Below are positions 15,934 through 25,289 of a stretch of 64,000 nt of DNA, piece after piece; the first letter of the stretch is position 1, and each line of letters begins with the position of its first letter. Made by a program: the position numbers and the translations under genes. The stretch spans positions 930,001 to 994,000 of the forward strand of contig NZ_BCUT01000002.1 of assembly GCF_001591365.1 (NCBI RefSeq), given 5' to 3'. Under the pieces are notes generated by a model. It was not told the DNA's origin and did not search any database. It worked only from the letters and a program-made list of their open reading frames with translations. The DNA comes from Variovorax paradoxus NBRC 15149 (lineage in GTDB: Bacteria > Pseudomonadota > Gammaproteobacteria > Burkholderiales > Burkholderiaceae_C).

Positions 15934-18900
15934 TCAGGTCGGTTGCACCGGATCGGGGCGCGGCAGCGTGAATACGGCACGCGTGCCCACCGTCTCGCGC
16001 GGCAGCAGGGCCAGCGTCCCGTCGTGCGCATCGAGGATCGACTTGCAGATCGCCAGGCCCATGCCCATGCCGTTGGCCTTGGTGCTGAAGAGGGGCTGCA
16101 GCAGCCGGTCGGCGTCCTCGGCGCCGATGCCGGTGCCGACGTCGTCCACCGCAACGCGCACGCGGCCTTCCTGGTCGCTCGCGCATGCCAGCCGCAGCCG
16201 CCGCGGTGTGCCGTGCTCGAGCCCCGTCATCGATTCCGCGCCGTTCATCAGCAGGTTCACGGCAACCTGCTGCAGCTGGACGCGGTCGCCGTAGACCGGC
16301 TCCGGCGCATCCAGGCCCTGCAGCTCGAGCACGATGCCCAGCGATTCGAGCGGGCCGGCGACCAGCGTGACCGCTTCGCGCAGAGCTTCGTTGAGGTCGA
16401 ACACCGCAAACTGCGGCTCGGCCTTGCGCGCCTTGGCCCGCAGGCCCTGGATGATGGCGCGGGCCCGCAGCGCGCTCTTGCTGATGTGGATGAGCATCTC
16501 GCGCGCTTCGGAGATGTCCGGCGTGCTGCGATCGAGCCAGCGCAGCGCGGCGCTGGCGGAGGTGTCGACGGCCGCGATCGGCTGGCCGATCTCGTGGACG
16601 ATGGACGCCACCAGTTCGCCCATGGCCTTCAGGCGGCTCGCGCGCTCGAGTTCGGCAAGCGCCCCGCGCAGTTCTTCTTCGGCAAGGGCGCGCTGGTGGT
16701 TCTGTTCGAGCAGCTCTTCGTAGAGGCGGGCGTTCTCCAGCGCGAAGGCCGCATGCGAGGCGATCACTTCCAGCACCTCGGCCTTGGATTGCGTGAAGAC
16801 GTGGGCCGCAAGGTTGTTCTCGAGGTACAGCACGCCGATGAGCGTCGCATGGCGCATCAACGGCACGCACAGGACCGAGCGCGGCCGCCGGCGGCGCACG
16901 TAGTCGTCCTGGGCCAGGGACGGCTCCTCGCGCGCATCGCCCACCACGATGCGCTGCTGGGTGCGCGCGACGGACTGCACGATCGATACCGGGCAAGTGC
17001 CGCTGCCGAGCGCGACCGGCTCCTGCGTCACCGAGATGGCGCCATCCAGCACCTGGGCCTGCGCGCGCACCTGCCAGGCGCCCTGGCGCAGCAGCGTCAG
17101 CGTGCCGTAGCCGGCGCCGGCACTCTCTAGCGCGGTGCGCAGCAGCGTTTCCACCAGCCGCGCGGGAACGATGTCGCTCGCGAGCGCTGTCGAGATGCGC
17201 AGCACGGCCTGCGCGTCGAGCGCCTGGAGGCGGCTCGCGGCGGGCGCCCATGCGTCTTGCTCGAACACCGCGGGATGGGCGGCCTGCAGCTGCCGCACCT
17301 TGGCCGTGGCGCCCCAGCGCTGCCATGCGCCGCGTGCGTAGCGCAGGTGGCCGTGCGCGGACAGTTCATCCCCGCGGCCGGCGTGGAAGGCGGCGGCCAG
17401 TTCGGCGGCCAGCGCCTCGACCTGCGTGAAGCCGTTGCGGCGGGCCTTCGACACCGCGTGCGCATAGGCCTCGCTCGCTTCGAGCGGCCTGCCGTCGACG
17501 CGGGCCAGCTCGGCGCGCACCAGCTCGAAGCGGGCCGAGAAGTTGTCGGGGCAGGCCAGGGCCCAGGCGGCAAGCTGGTCCACGTCGCGCTGCAGCGCCG
17601 CCTGCTGCGCGGCGTTGCGCGCGGGCAGCGCGAGCAGCGCCAGCGCGCCGTAGTACGGCAGTTCGCCGCTCTCGGCAAAGGTGCGTCCCGCCGACGCACA
17701 GGCCTCGGCGCGGCTGCGGGCCTCGAGCGCCTCCGCGAGCTCGCCGCACAGCAGCGCGCCCTCCAGCCGGTACACCCAGTATTCGAAGTCCACCAGCGTG
17801 GGCGGCGCGCCTTCCGGGGGCAGGCGCGGCGCTTCGCCGGGGTCGCCGCGGGTGCCGTCCTGCAGCCGTGCCAGCAGCAGTTTCTGGGACAGCAGCGCAT
17901 CGACCACGAACTGGAAATTCGCGTCGCGCGCGATGGCCAGGCCGCGCTCGACCGTGTCGCGCACCTCGCCCAGGAATTCGCCCGCGAACAACATACCGGA
18001 GGCCTCGTTGGGGGCGCAGTAGATCGCGAAGGTATGGTCCGCGGTCTCCACCAAAACCTTGTAGGCGCGGCGGATGTAGTCGCGCGCCGCGCGGGCGGGT
18101 TGCGTCCAGGGCACGATCATGGTGCCGAAGGCCATGTGGACGCGGCCGCGGTAGCGGACGAGGCCGCGCTCGTCGACCAGGTGCAGTGCCAGCGCGCCGA
18201 ACTCGCGCGCCGCGGCGTAGTTGCCATAGCGCACGCCGAAGACCTGCGTCATGCACACGTACCCGTCCGCCGAGGCATCCGTGTGGCCGTGCACGATCCC
18301 GAGGTTGGCCATGCGCAGCAGGATCAGGTCGACCAGGTTCTGGTCGGTATACAGCGCCGGCGGAATGAGGTCGGCAAAGATGTTGGTGATGGCGCGGCGC
18401 AGCGGATCGGTCGCGACCGGCAGCTGCCGCAGCGCGTCCATGCCATGGCGCTCGAGCCACGCCTGGAGCTGCGCGTATTCGCGGTCGACCGCGGCGTCGT
18501 CGGGCTGCATCGGCACGTGGATGCCCGACTTGCGCAGGAACGCCAGCCCGACGCCCAGCGCCAGGTCGAAGCGGCCGAGCGTGGTGTAGAGCGCGGCCCG
18601 CAGGCGCGCCAGGTCCGCGCCGAAGATGCCGTCGCCCGCCACCTGCTCCAGTGCCGCCAGGCGCGCCTCGGCGACTTCGAGCGCACCGGTCATGAATTCG
18701 GCCTCGCCGCACGAGGCGCGCGCGGCAAGGCCGTCCTCGCTGACATCGTCCTCGCCGAGGAAGTCGAGCGCGGCGCGGAAGAAGCCCAGGGCCGAATGGT
18801 GTGCCGTTGCGGCCTTGGCCTGGCGTCCGGCCTCGAGGTTGAGCCTGGCGAAGCGGCGCCGCTCGTGGGGCGCATCGACCGCCGGCCGCGCGAGCCCGGC

Positions 18901-21216
18901 CTGCGCGGCAATCGCGAACACCTGCGCCGACATGGCCGGGTGCGCAAGCTGGCGGCGCGCGACCTGCAGGTGCAGCGGTGCGCGCTCCTCCGGCGGGATC
19001 GAGGCGTAGGCCGCTTCGCGGAAGCGATCGTGGCAGAACACCCAGTCACCGTCCTCGCGGCAGACGCTGCCGGCCTGCAGCGCCGGTTCGAGCGCCGCTT
19101 CGAGGCTGCGCAGCGCGTCGGCGCCGGAGGCCAGGCCCGCGGCGACGGCGAGCGCTTCGCCCGAGGCACGGTGGCCAAGGCAGGAAAGCAGCTGCAGCAC
19201 GGATTGCGTGGGGCCCGGCAGCTGTTCGAAGCGGCGCGCCAGCAGGTCGACGACATTGTCGATGCCCGGATGGGCCGCGATGCGCTCCAGGCTCCAGCGC
19301 CAGGCCGCGGCCTGCGCATCGTAGGCAAGCAGGCCGTCGTCGGCGAGGAGCCCGAGCAGGTGCTGGGCAAAGAACGGGTTGCGCCGGGTCTTGCGGCCGA
19401 TCACCTCGGCCAGCGGACCGAGCGCATCGGCATCCTGCTGCAGTGCCTGCGCGATCAGTTCGCGCAGGGCGCCCTCGTCGAGCGGGCCGAGTTCCATGGT
19501 TGCCGCGTCGGGCACTTCGGCAAGCCGGCCCGTGCGCAGCGGATGGTTCGCGTCCACCTCCTTGGCGCGGAACGCGCCGACCAGCAGCAGCGCCTTGCCG
19601 GGATACTGGTGAAGCAGGCGCTCGAGCACCTGCAGGGTTCCCGCATCCGCCCATTGCAGGTCGTCCAGCCACAGCAGCAGGGGCCGCGCGGCCGTTGCAA
19701 AGCAGGCCAGCAGGCGTGCCATGCCGTGGAGCACGCGCTCCCGTTCGATCGCGGGTGCGGTGTCTGGTGATTCGGGCGTCTCGGCCTGCGGGCCGAGCAC
19801 CAGGGCCAGGGAGGGCAGGAAGCCGGCGAGGGTGCGATCGACCGCGTTCGTGGCGGCGCGGATCCGGTCCTGCCAAATCGCGAACTCGTCCTCGGGGCAG
19901 CCGAGCACGAACTGCAGCAGCTGCTCGAGCGCCTGCACCAGCACCGCGTAGGGCCTGCCGAGGCTGCCTTCCTCGCTCTTGACCGCCGCCAGCAGCGGCG
20001 TGCCCGATTGCTGGATGCGCGCCACCGCCTCGCGCAGCAGTATCGATTTGCCGATGCCCGATGGGCCCGAGACCCAGGCGACGCGCGATCGCGCACTGCC
20101 CGCGACTTCGCGGTAGAGCGCGTCCAGCATCTGCAGCTCGGCATCGCGGCCCAGCACCTGCTGCGTGCGCAGCATCCTGTGCAGCGTGGCGTGGGCGTCG
20201 AGCGCGAAGGGCGGAATGCATCCCCGCTGGCGCTGCAGCGTCTCGCAGTGGCGCAGGTCCGCGAGCACGCTCGCAGCGCTGCCATAGCGGTGATCGGGCG
20301 CTTTCTCGAGAAGCTTCAGGACCAGCAGCGACAGTTGCGCGGGGACGCCCTCTCGCAGTTCGCCGGGCGGGCGGGGCTTTTGCGTCGCATGCGCGTGGAT
20401 CCGTTCCGCAACGTCTTCGCCCTGGAAGGGAGGCCTGCCGGCCAGCAGTTCGTAGAGGATGCAGCCGAGGGAGTAAAGATCGGCGCGCGCATCGACGCGA
20501 ATGTTCATGCGCCCGCCGAGTTCGGGCGCCATGTAGTCGAAGCTGTCCTCGTCCCATGCCAGGCTGCCTTCGGCCGGCACGCCGTTGTCCGCATCGAGCC
20601 GCGCTGCGTAGCCGAAACCCGTCAGGTAGGCGCTTGCGCCGGGCGTGCACAGCAGGCGATCGGGCGTCAGCGCACGGTGCATCACGCCTGCCGCGTGCAT
20701 GGCCTGCACGGCGGCGGTGAGCTGGAGTGCCAGCGCAACGAATGCTTCCATGTTGCGGACCGGCCGGGCGGTCCGGCGCAGCAGTTCGCCGCCCGGGTCT
20801 TTGAGAACCAGCAGCGCCCCTTCGCCGTGCGGCACCAGCGCCATCGGCACCGCGGCCCAGTTCTGGTGCAAGGCGCTGCGGAACGCATATTCGCGCTGGA
20901 GCGTGGCCAGTGTGGCCGGGGCGACCTGGCCGCGCCCTGCAACAAGCCAGGATGCGCAGCCGGCGGCGCTGGCGCGTTCCAGGCGCGGCGTGCCTGTGCC
21001 CAGGTCGTAAAAATCCCGCGAAAGCAGGCCTGCACCGGAGAACTGCTGTTCGACGGTCTCCTGTACCGCAGCAAAAATATGCAGACGGCCGTGTGCGGGC
21101 TCGGTTTCCGCGCGATCGAGGTAAAGGGTGCTGTCCGGGATCTCTGCCTGGCGGCGCTCGCTGAGTTCTTCTTGTCGCATGGGGGTAGCTTCCGAAGGAG
21201 GTTCGGTTCTGGACAT
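15934..21216 (-). CDS. giant hybrid sensor: pseudokinase / ATPase / helical / GAF / histidine kinase
   Basis: A 1760-residue cytoplasmic signalling protein. Order: a Ser/Thr-kinase-like domain (to about 300), an AAA/STAND ATPase with Walker A GPSGIGKS (about 382-389) and Walker B LLLWLDDLQWAD, a long helical TPR-like region, a GAF domain (about 1325-1480), and a histidine kinase with H-box HEIGQPIAAV, N-box NLLMNGAES and G2 GMGMGLAICKS. In the kinase domain the HRD aspartate is replaced (HRA at 180-182) and the DFG aspartate is replaced (GFG at 200-202). APE and the DLYSLGC helix are kept, so it is probably an inactive, ligand- or protein-binding pseudokinase. The start at 21216 has AGAGG upstream. 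It passes phosphate to the adjacent FixJ-type regulator. Confidence 0.92.
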   Translation of the reverse strand: MSRTEPPSEATPMRQEELSERRQAEIPDSTLYLDRAETEPAHGRLHIFAAVQETVEQQFSGAGLLSRDFYDLGTGTPRLERASAAGCASWLVAGRGQVAPATLATLQREYAFRSALHQNWAAVPMALVPHGEGALLVLKDPGGELLRRTARPVRNMEAFVALALQLTAAVQAMHAAGVMHRALTPDRLLCTPGASAYLTGFGYAARLDADNGVPAEGSLAWDEDSFDYMAPELGGRMNIRVDARADLYSLGCILYELLAGRPPFQGEDVAERIHAHATQKPRPPGELREGVPAQLSLLVLKLLEKAPDHRYGSAASVLADLRHCETLQRQRGCIPPFALDAHATLHRMLRTQQVLGRDAELQMLDALYREVAGSARSRVAWVSGPSGIGKSILLREAVARIQQSGTPLLAAVKSEEGSLGRPYAVLVQALEQLLQFVLGCPEDEFAIWQDRIRAATNAVDRTLAGFLPSLALVLGPQAETPESPDTAPAIERERVLHGMARLLACFATAARPLLLWLDDLQWADAGTLQVLERLLHQYPGKALLLVGAFRAKEVDANHPLRTGRLAEVPDAATMELGPLDEGALRELIAQALQQDADALGPLAEVIGRKTRRNPFFAQHLLGLLADDGLLAYDAQAAAWRWSLERIAAHPGIDNVVDLLARRFEQLPGPTQSVLQLLSCLGHRASGEALAVAAGLASGADALRSLEAALEPALQAGSVCREDGDWVFCHDRFREAAYASIPPEERAPLHLQVARRQLAHPAMSAQVFAIAAQAGLARPAVDAPHERRRFARLNLEAGRQAKAATAHHSALGFFRAALDFLGEDDVSEDGLAARASCGEAEFMTGALEVAEARLAALEQVAGDGIFGADLARLRAALYTTLGRFDLALGVGLAFLRKSGIHVPMQPDDAAVDREYAQLQAWLERHGMDALRQLPVATDPLRRAITNIFADLIPPALYTDQNLVDLILLRMANLGIVHGHTDASADGYVCMTQVFGVRYGNYAAAREFGALALHLVDERGLVRYRGRVHMAFGTMIVPWTQPARAARDYIRRAYKVLVETADHTFAIYCAPNEASGMLFAGEFLGEVRDTVERGLAIARDANFQFVVDALLSQKLLLARLQDGTRGDPGEAPRLPPEGAPPTLVDFEYWVYRLEGALLCGELAEALEARSRAEACASAGRTFAESGELPYYGALALLALPARNAAQQAALQRDVDQLAAWALACPDNFSARFELVRAELARVDGRPLEASEAYAHAVSKARRNGFTQVEALAAELAAAFHAGRGDELSAHGHLRYARGAWQRWGATAKVRQLQAAHPAVFEQDAWAPAASRLQALDAQAVLRISTALASDIVPARLVETLLRTALESAGAGYGTLTLLRQGAWQVRAQAQVLDGAISVTQEPVALGSGTCPVSIVQSVARTQQRIVVGDAREEPSLAQDDYVRRRRPRSVLCVPLMRHATLIGVLYLENNLAAHVFTQSKAEVLEVIASHAAFALENARLYEELLEQNHQRALAEEELRGALAELERASRLKAMGELVASIVHEIGQPIAAVDTSASAALRWLDRSTPDISEAREMLIHISKSALRARAIIQGLRAKARKAEPQFAVFDLNEALREAVTLVAGPLESLGIVLELQGLDAPEPVYGDRVQLQQVAVNLLMNGAESMTGLEHGTPRRLRLACASDQEGRVRVAVDDVGTGIGAEDADRLLQPLFSTKANGMGMGLAICKSILDAHDGTLALLPRETVGTRAVFTLPRPDPVQPT

Positions 21217-21533
21217 GCCTCTGTGCGATCCGGACGCCCCGGTCCGCTGCTGCTCGGCATGGTCTTGAGACGGGTGTCCTTTCGCTGCGTATCTATTGGA
21301 GCGCAAATGCCCGCGTGGAGGCAGTCGGGAGCGTTGGCGTGTGTTAGGCGTTGTTAGGCCTGGCCTTCAGGGTGCTTCACGTCGCGCCGCAAGGCCGACG
21401 ACTTGGAAACGTAGTGTGTGCAATTCCAGCGCTGACACATAGGCATACGCAATCTGTGCCGGAAGGGGAGGGCGCGGCAAACAATTCATTCGCTCTCTCT
21501 ACCCAAGCTCACTTCACTACCAAGGAAATCACC
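21217..21533. other. 317-bp divergent intergenic region
   Basis: This region separates the giant kinase (reading left) from the small exported protein (reading right). It holds the activator-type promoter at 21406-21485. I see no gene in it; the open frame on the plus strand from 21351 continues into the exported protein but its upstream part lacks a ribosome-binding site. Confidence 0.6.
21406..21485 (+). promoter_or_regulatory. probable activator-dependent promoter of the exported protein/thioredoxin pair
   Basis: GAAACGTAGTGTG (21406-21418), then 15 bp, GACACATAGGCATACG (21434-21449), 30 bp and AACAAT (21480-21485). The blocks match the P460 promoter at 6160-6240 in sequence and spacing. 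The nearby two-component pair makes this the most likely direct target of the FixJ-type regulator. Confidence 0.6.
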
Positions 21534-21917
21534 ATGAAGCTCTCTCGAATCGCCAGTGCTGCCTCGTTCTCCATCCTTGCCGCTCTCGTTGGAGTGCAGG
21601 CCCATGCCGAGGAATATCAAGGCGTGTTGCAGACGCACTCGACGCTCGCCCGCAGCGACGTTCGCGCCCAGGCTGTCGCGGCTGCGCACGCTGCGGATCC
21701 CTATGCCGATGGCGCCTCTTCGGGTGTGGTTGCGGCGCTGCCCTCCACGCTCGACCGTTCCGCAGTGCAGGCCGAAGCCCGCGCACTCGCCCACGCGCCG
21801 GCCCAGAACCTCTATGTCGAGGCCTTCGTCAACAGCCGGGTGCCTGCCCAATACGGCATCCACGGGGTGCTCCCGACGCGCCAGGCGGGCATCGCCGATG
21901 GCGTGACCTTGCGCTGA
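21534..21917 (+). CDS. small exported protein of unknown function
   Basis: A 127-residue protein with a clear signal peptide (KLSRIASAASFSILAALVGV, cleavage after AHA). The mature part is Ala-rich with two related blocks, each containing a LxRSxVxAxA pattern (TLARSDVRAQA and TLDRSAVQAEA) followed by AxAHA. It resembles DUF4148-type small periplasmic proteins of Burkholderiales, which have no known function. AAGGAAATC precedes the ATG. It is followed after 16 bp by the thioredoxin-like gene, so both are likely expressed from the promoter at 21406-21485. Confidence 0.85.
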   Translation: MKLSRIASAASFSILAALVGVQAHAEEYQGVLQTHSTLARSDVRAQAVAAAHAADPYADGASSGVVAALPSTLDRSAVQAEARALAHAPAQNLYVEAFVNSRVPAQYGIHGVLPTRQAGIADGVTLR

Positions 21918-21933
21918 ACGCCGGAGCCCCAGC

Positions 21934-22497
21934 ATGACCACGAGATCCAACGTGCTGATCGGCATCGCGGCCGTTGCAGCCTCGGTCGGCATATTCACTG
22001 CGGCGGCAGCGCCGTCCGGAGGCGACATACCCGCCAGCGCCGCGCAGACCGCGCCCGAGTTCCAGAACATCGACCAGTGGCTCAACTCCCCGCCGCTGAA
22101 GCTGCAGGACCTGCGCGGCAAGGTCGTGCTCGTCGACTTCTGGACCTACACCTGCATCAACTGCCTCAACCACCTGCCCTACGTCCAGGCGTGGAACGAG
22201 AAGTACAAGGACAAGGGACTCGTCGTCGTGGGCGTGCACACGCCGGAGTTCGCGTACGAGAAGTCCACCCGGAATGTGCAGGACGCGATCAGCCGGCTGC
22301 AGATCAAGCACGCCGTTGCGCAAGACAACCACTACGCCACCTGGAAGGCCTTCAACAACCAGTACTGGCCGGCGGTCTACCTGATCGACAAGCAGGGAAA
22401 GATCGTCTACTCGCACTTTGGCGAAGGCAGCTACGGCGCGACAGAGAAAAAGATCCAGTCGCTGCTGGCCGAACCGGCGTCCGCGGCGGGAAGCTGA
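21934..22497 (+). CDS. periplasmic TlpA/DipZ-like thioredoxin-fold protein
   Basis: A 187-residue exported redoxin. An N-terminal hydrophobic segment (VLIGIAAVAASVGIFTAA) anchors or exports it. The active site is CINC in a DFWTYTCINCLNH context, typical of TlpA/DipZ-type thiol oxidoreductases, and a cis-Pro is expected in YWPAVYLID. It probably reduces or transfers disulfides in the periplasm, perhaps serving the exported protein or the haem protein P460 that shares its promoter type. No CcdA/DsbD electron donor is next to it; the following ORF is truncated. Confidence 0.9.
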   Translation: MTTRSNVLIGIAAVAASVGIFTAAAAPSGGDIPASAAQTAPEFQNIDQWLNSPPLKLQDLRGKVVLVDFWTYTCINCLNHLPYVQAWNEKYKDKGLVVVGVHTPEFAYEKSTRNVQDAISRLQIKHAVAQDNHYATWKAFNNQYWPAVYLIDKQGKIVYSHFGEGSYGATEKKIQSLLAEPASAAGS

Positions 22498-22499
22498 GA

Positions 22500-22657
22500 T
22501 GAAGAAGCTCTGGTTCGCGCTGCTTTTCCTTGCGGGCGGTTTCGCGCATGAAGTGCGCAATCCGGTGAGCTGCCAATGCATCACCGCCCGCGAATTCGCG
22601 GGTCTGAGCCGACGCCGATCCCGTCCGATCGACCCGCCGCTTCCACCAGGAAGCTGA
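22500..22657 (+). pseudogene. possible truncated third gene of the operon
   Basis: Three bases after the thioredoxin stop, ATG starts a frame with a convincing signal-peptide beginning (MKKLWFALLFLAGGFAHE). After about 25 codons it turns arginine/proline-rich and runs into the 3' end of the convergent lysR gene, overlapping it by 77 bp. This looks like a gene whose remainder was replaced when the lysR/HAD block arrived. It could also be a chance ORF. Confidence 0.4.
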
Positions 22658-23522
22658 CCAGCGCCTGCACCCGCGCGCTGCGCCCCTTGCGCGTGGGCAC
22701 GAGCACCACCACCGGGGCGGCGCCAAATTCCCAGTCCGCCATCACGCGCTCGAGGCGGCCGGCGGCCAGCGCTTCGGCGGCGTCCCATTGGGAGCGCAGC
22801 ACGATACCGAGGCCGTCCTCGGCCCACTGGCGCGCCACGCTGCCGTCGTTGGTGACGAAGGCCGGGTTGATGCGCAGCGTCTCGCCCTTGCGGGCGCCGC
22901 TGCCCGCGGGCCGCATGTGCCACAGCGTCACGTCCTCGTCGTTCTCGCGGATGCAGATGCAGGCGTGGTAGGCCAGGTCTGCCGGATTGCGGGGCGTGCC
23001 GTGCTCGCGCAGATAGCCGGGGCTCGCGCACAGCCAGCGTTCGTTGGAGGCGAGCGGGTGCGCCACCCAGGACGAGTCGCGCACCGCGCCCACGTGCACC
23101 ACCGCGTCGGAATCGTGCTTGTCGGGCCACGGCGTTTCGCGCAGGTCCAGCTGCAGCCGCAGCGCCGGATGCAGGCGGGAGAAACGGGACAGCCACGGCG
23201 CGACGTGCGTGCGGCCATAGCCGAAGGACGCGGCCACGCGCAGCGTTCCGCTCAGGCGCCGGTCGTCGCGCTGCAGGGATTCGCGCAGGCCGTCGAACTT
23301 CAGCAGGAGTTCATAGGCCTCGCGCCCGAAGCGTTCGCCTTCCGAGGTCAGGTGCAGTTTGCGCGACGTGCGGTTGGCCAGCACCAGGCCCAGCGAGGCC
23401 TCGAGCTTGCGCAGGCGCATCGACAACGCGGGCGGCGTGACGCCGAGCGAGCGCGCGGCCGCGCTGAGCGAGCTCTCGCGCAGCAGCGCGGCAGCCAGGC
23501 GAAGGTCTTCGATCTGCATCAT
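22581..23522 (-). CDS. LysR-family regulator of the D-amino-acid-type operon
   Basis: A 313-residue LysR protein: N-terminal winged helix-turn-helix (SSLSAAARSLGVTPPALSMR at about 18-37) and a C-terminal effector-binding domain of periplasmic-binding fold. It is divergent from the HAD-Bug-DSD1-RidA operon with 72 bp between start codons, the usual arrangement for a LysR activator and its target. The effector is probably a substrate or product of that pathway. The last 40 residues are Gly/Arg-rich and look like an extension. Confidence 0.92.
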   Translation of the reverse strand: MMQIEDLRLAAALLRESSLSAAARSLGVTPPALSMRLRKLEASLGLVLANRTSRKLHLTSEGERFGREAYELLLKFDGLRESLQRDDRRLSGTLRVAASFGYGRTHVAPWLSRFSRLHPALRLQLDLRETPWPDKHDSDAVVHVGAVRDSSWVAHPLASNERWLCASPGYLREHGTPRNPADLAYHACICIRENDEDVTLWHMRPAGSGARKGETLRINPAFVTNDGSVARQWAEDGLGIVLRSQWDAAEALAAGRLERVMADWEFGAAPVVVLVPTRKGRSARVQALVSFLVEAAGRSDGIGVGSDPRIRGR

Positions 23523-23594
23523 TCAGCAGAGCTTAACTATTGATGACGCAAGAGTGAAGCTCGAAGACATCTTGGCGCACCTAAAGTCAGCGCC

Positions 23595-24269
23595 ATGCAA
23601 AACACTTCGACCCCCATTGCCACGGCCGGGCGCTATCCCCGGGCCGTGCTGTTCGACCTGCTCACTGCGCTGCTCGACTCGTGGACCGTCTGGAACGCGG
23701 CGGCCGGCTCCGAGCAGATGGGCCGCGCCTGGCGCGCCGAATACCTGCGGCTCACCTATGGCTGCGGCGCCTACGTGCCCTACGAAGAGCTGGTGCGGCA
23801 GGCCGCGGCCACCGTGGGGTTGCCCGCGAGCGCCCCGCAGTCGCTGGACGACCATTGGGACGAGCTGCCCGCATGGAGCGGCGCCACCGAACTGCTGCGG
23901 GCGCTGCAGCCCCACTGCAAGCTGGCCGTGGTGACCAACTGCTCGCGGCGCCTGGGCCCACGCGCGGCCGAACGCCTGGGAATCGACTGGGACGTGGTCG
24001 TGACCTCGGAGGAAGCAGGCTTCTACAAGCCCGATCCCAGGCCCTACCGGCTGGCCCTGGAGCGGCTGGACGTGCAGCCGGCCGAGGCGGCCTTCGTTGC
24101 CGGATCAGGCTACGACATGTTCGGCACCGCCAGCGTCGGCCTGCGCACCTACTGGCACAACCGCGTCGGCCTCGCCCGGCCCGAGGGCGCGCCGCTGGCG
24201 GAGGTCGAATCGCCCACGCTCGATGGTGCGCTGCCATGGCTGCGCGGCTTCCGACCGGCCGCTTCCTGA
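23595..24269 (+). CDS. HAD-superfamily hydrolase (haloacid dehalogenase type II-like)
   Basis: A 224-residue HAD protein. Motif I is AVLFDLLTALLDSW with nucleophile Asp, motif II is VVTNCS, the conserved Lys lies in GFYKPDPRPY and motif IV is AFVAGSGYDM. Motif I departs from the DxxGTL form of classical dehalogenases. It is first in an operon with a Bug receptor, a DSD1-type PLP enzyme and RidA, so it may dephosphorylate or dehalogenate a related small acid. The substrate cannot be named from sequence. Confidence 0.88.
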   Translation: MQNTSTPIATAGRYPRAVLFDLLTALLDSWTVWNAAAGSEQMGRAWRAEYLRLTYGCGAYVPYEELVRQAAATVGLPASAPQSLDDHWDELPAWSGATELLRALQPHCKLAVVTNCSRRLGPRAAERLGIDWDVVVTSEEAGFYKPDPRPYRLALERLDVQPAEAAFVAGSGYDMFGTASVGLRTYWHNRVGLARPEGAPLAEVESPTLDGALPWLRGFRPAAS

Positions 24270-24296
24270 TCCAACCCACCACTCCAGGACCTGCCC

Positions 24297-25283
24297 ATGA
24301 TCCGCTCCCTTCGCCTGGCCGGCAGCCTTGCCGCCTTCTGCGCCGGCTTGCTGGCCGCGCCTGGTGCTGCCGCCCAGCCGTTTCCGAGCCGCCCCGTCAC
24401 GCTGATCGTTCCTTTCCCCGCCGGCGGTCCCAGCGATGCACTGGCCCGCGCCGTCGCACAGAAGATGGCTGCGCCGCTGGGCCAGCCCATCGTCATCGAG
24501 AACCTCGGCGGCGCCAACGGCGTCATCGGCCTGGCGAAGGCGACCAAGGCAGCCGCCGACGGCTACACCATCTCGTTCGGAGGCATCGGCACGCACGTGG
24601 CCAACCTCGCGCTGTACAAGAAGCTGGCCTATGACCCCGTCGCCGATTTCGCACCCATCGGCCCTGCGGGCGCGGCACTGATGCTGCTGCTGGCCCGCGC
24701 CGACCTGCCGGCCAACGACCTGCGCGAGTTCAGCGCCTGGCTGGCGAAGCACAAGGACAAGGCGTCCTACGGCAGCGCGGGCGTGGGCTCGATCTCGCAC
24801 TACGGCTGCGTGCTGCTGCTGTCTGCCGTCGGCCAGAACGCCACGCATGTGCCCTACAAGGGCGTTGCGCCGGCGGTCAACGACCTGATGGGCGGGCAGA
24901 CCGATTTCATGTGCGACCAGACCACCACCGCACTGCCGCAGATCGCCGGTGGGCGCATCAAGGCCATCGCCGTGCTGTCGGGCACGCGCCTCGCGCAGCT
25001 GCCGCGTGCAGCCACTGCGGCGGAAGGCGGCCATGCGCTGGACGTGCGTTCCTGGAATGCCTTCTTCGCCCCGCGCGGCACGCCGCCGCCCGTGCTTGCC
25101 AGGCTGACCGGCGCACTGCAGCAGGCGGTGGCCGATCCGGCGCTGCGCAAGCAGATGGAAGGGCTGGGCGTCGACCTGCCCGCACCTGCCGATGCAACGC
25201 CCGCGACCGTCGCCGCGCTCATTGCGCGCGGCATCCGCGACGACGTGCCGGCCCTCAAGGCCAAGGGCCACTACCTGGACTGA
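24297..25283 (+). CDS. Bug-family tricarboxylate-transport-type periplasmic binding protein
   Basis: A 328-residue periplasmic receptor with a signal peptide (to about AAA-QPFPSRPV). The family signature after the cleavage site is FPSRPVTLIVPFPAGGPSDAL, and the ligand loop region THVPYKGVAPAVNDLMGG is present. Burkholderiales carry many such receptors without dedicated membrane subunits, as here. It likely binds the operon substrate, a small organic or amino acid, and may signal or feed a distant TctAB transporter. Confidence 0.93.
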   Translation: MIRSLRLAGSLAAFCAGLLAAPGAAAQPFPSRPVTLIVPFPAGGPSDALARAVAQKMAAPLGQPIVIENLGGANGVIGLAKATKAAADGYTISFGGIGTHVANLALYKKLAYDPVADFAPIGPAGAALMLLLARADLPANDLREFSAWLAKHKDKASYGSAGVGSISHYGCVLLLSAVGQNATHVPYKGVAPAVNDLMGGQTDFMCDQTTTALPQIAGGRIKAIAVLSGTRLAQLPRAATAAEGGHALDVRSWNAFFAPRGTPPPVLARLTGALQQAVADPALRKQMEGLGVDLPAPADATPATVAALIARGIRDDVPALKAKGHYLD

Positions 25284-25289
25284 TCCGAA

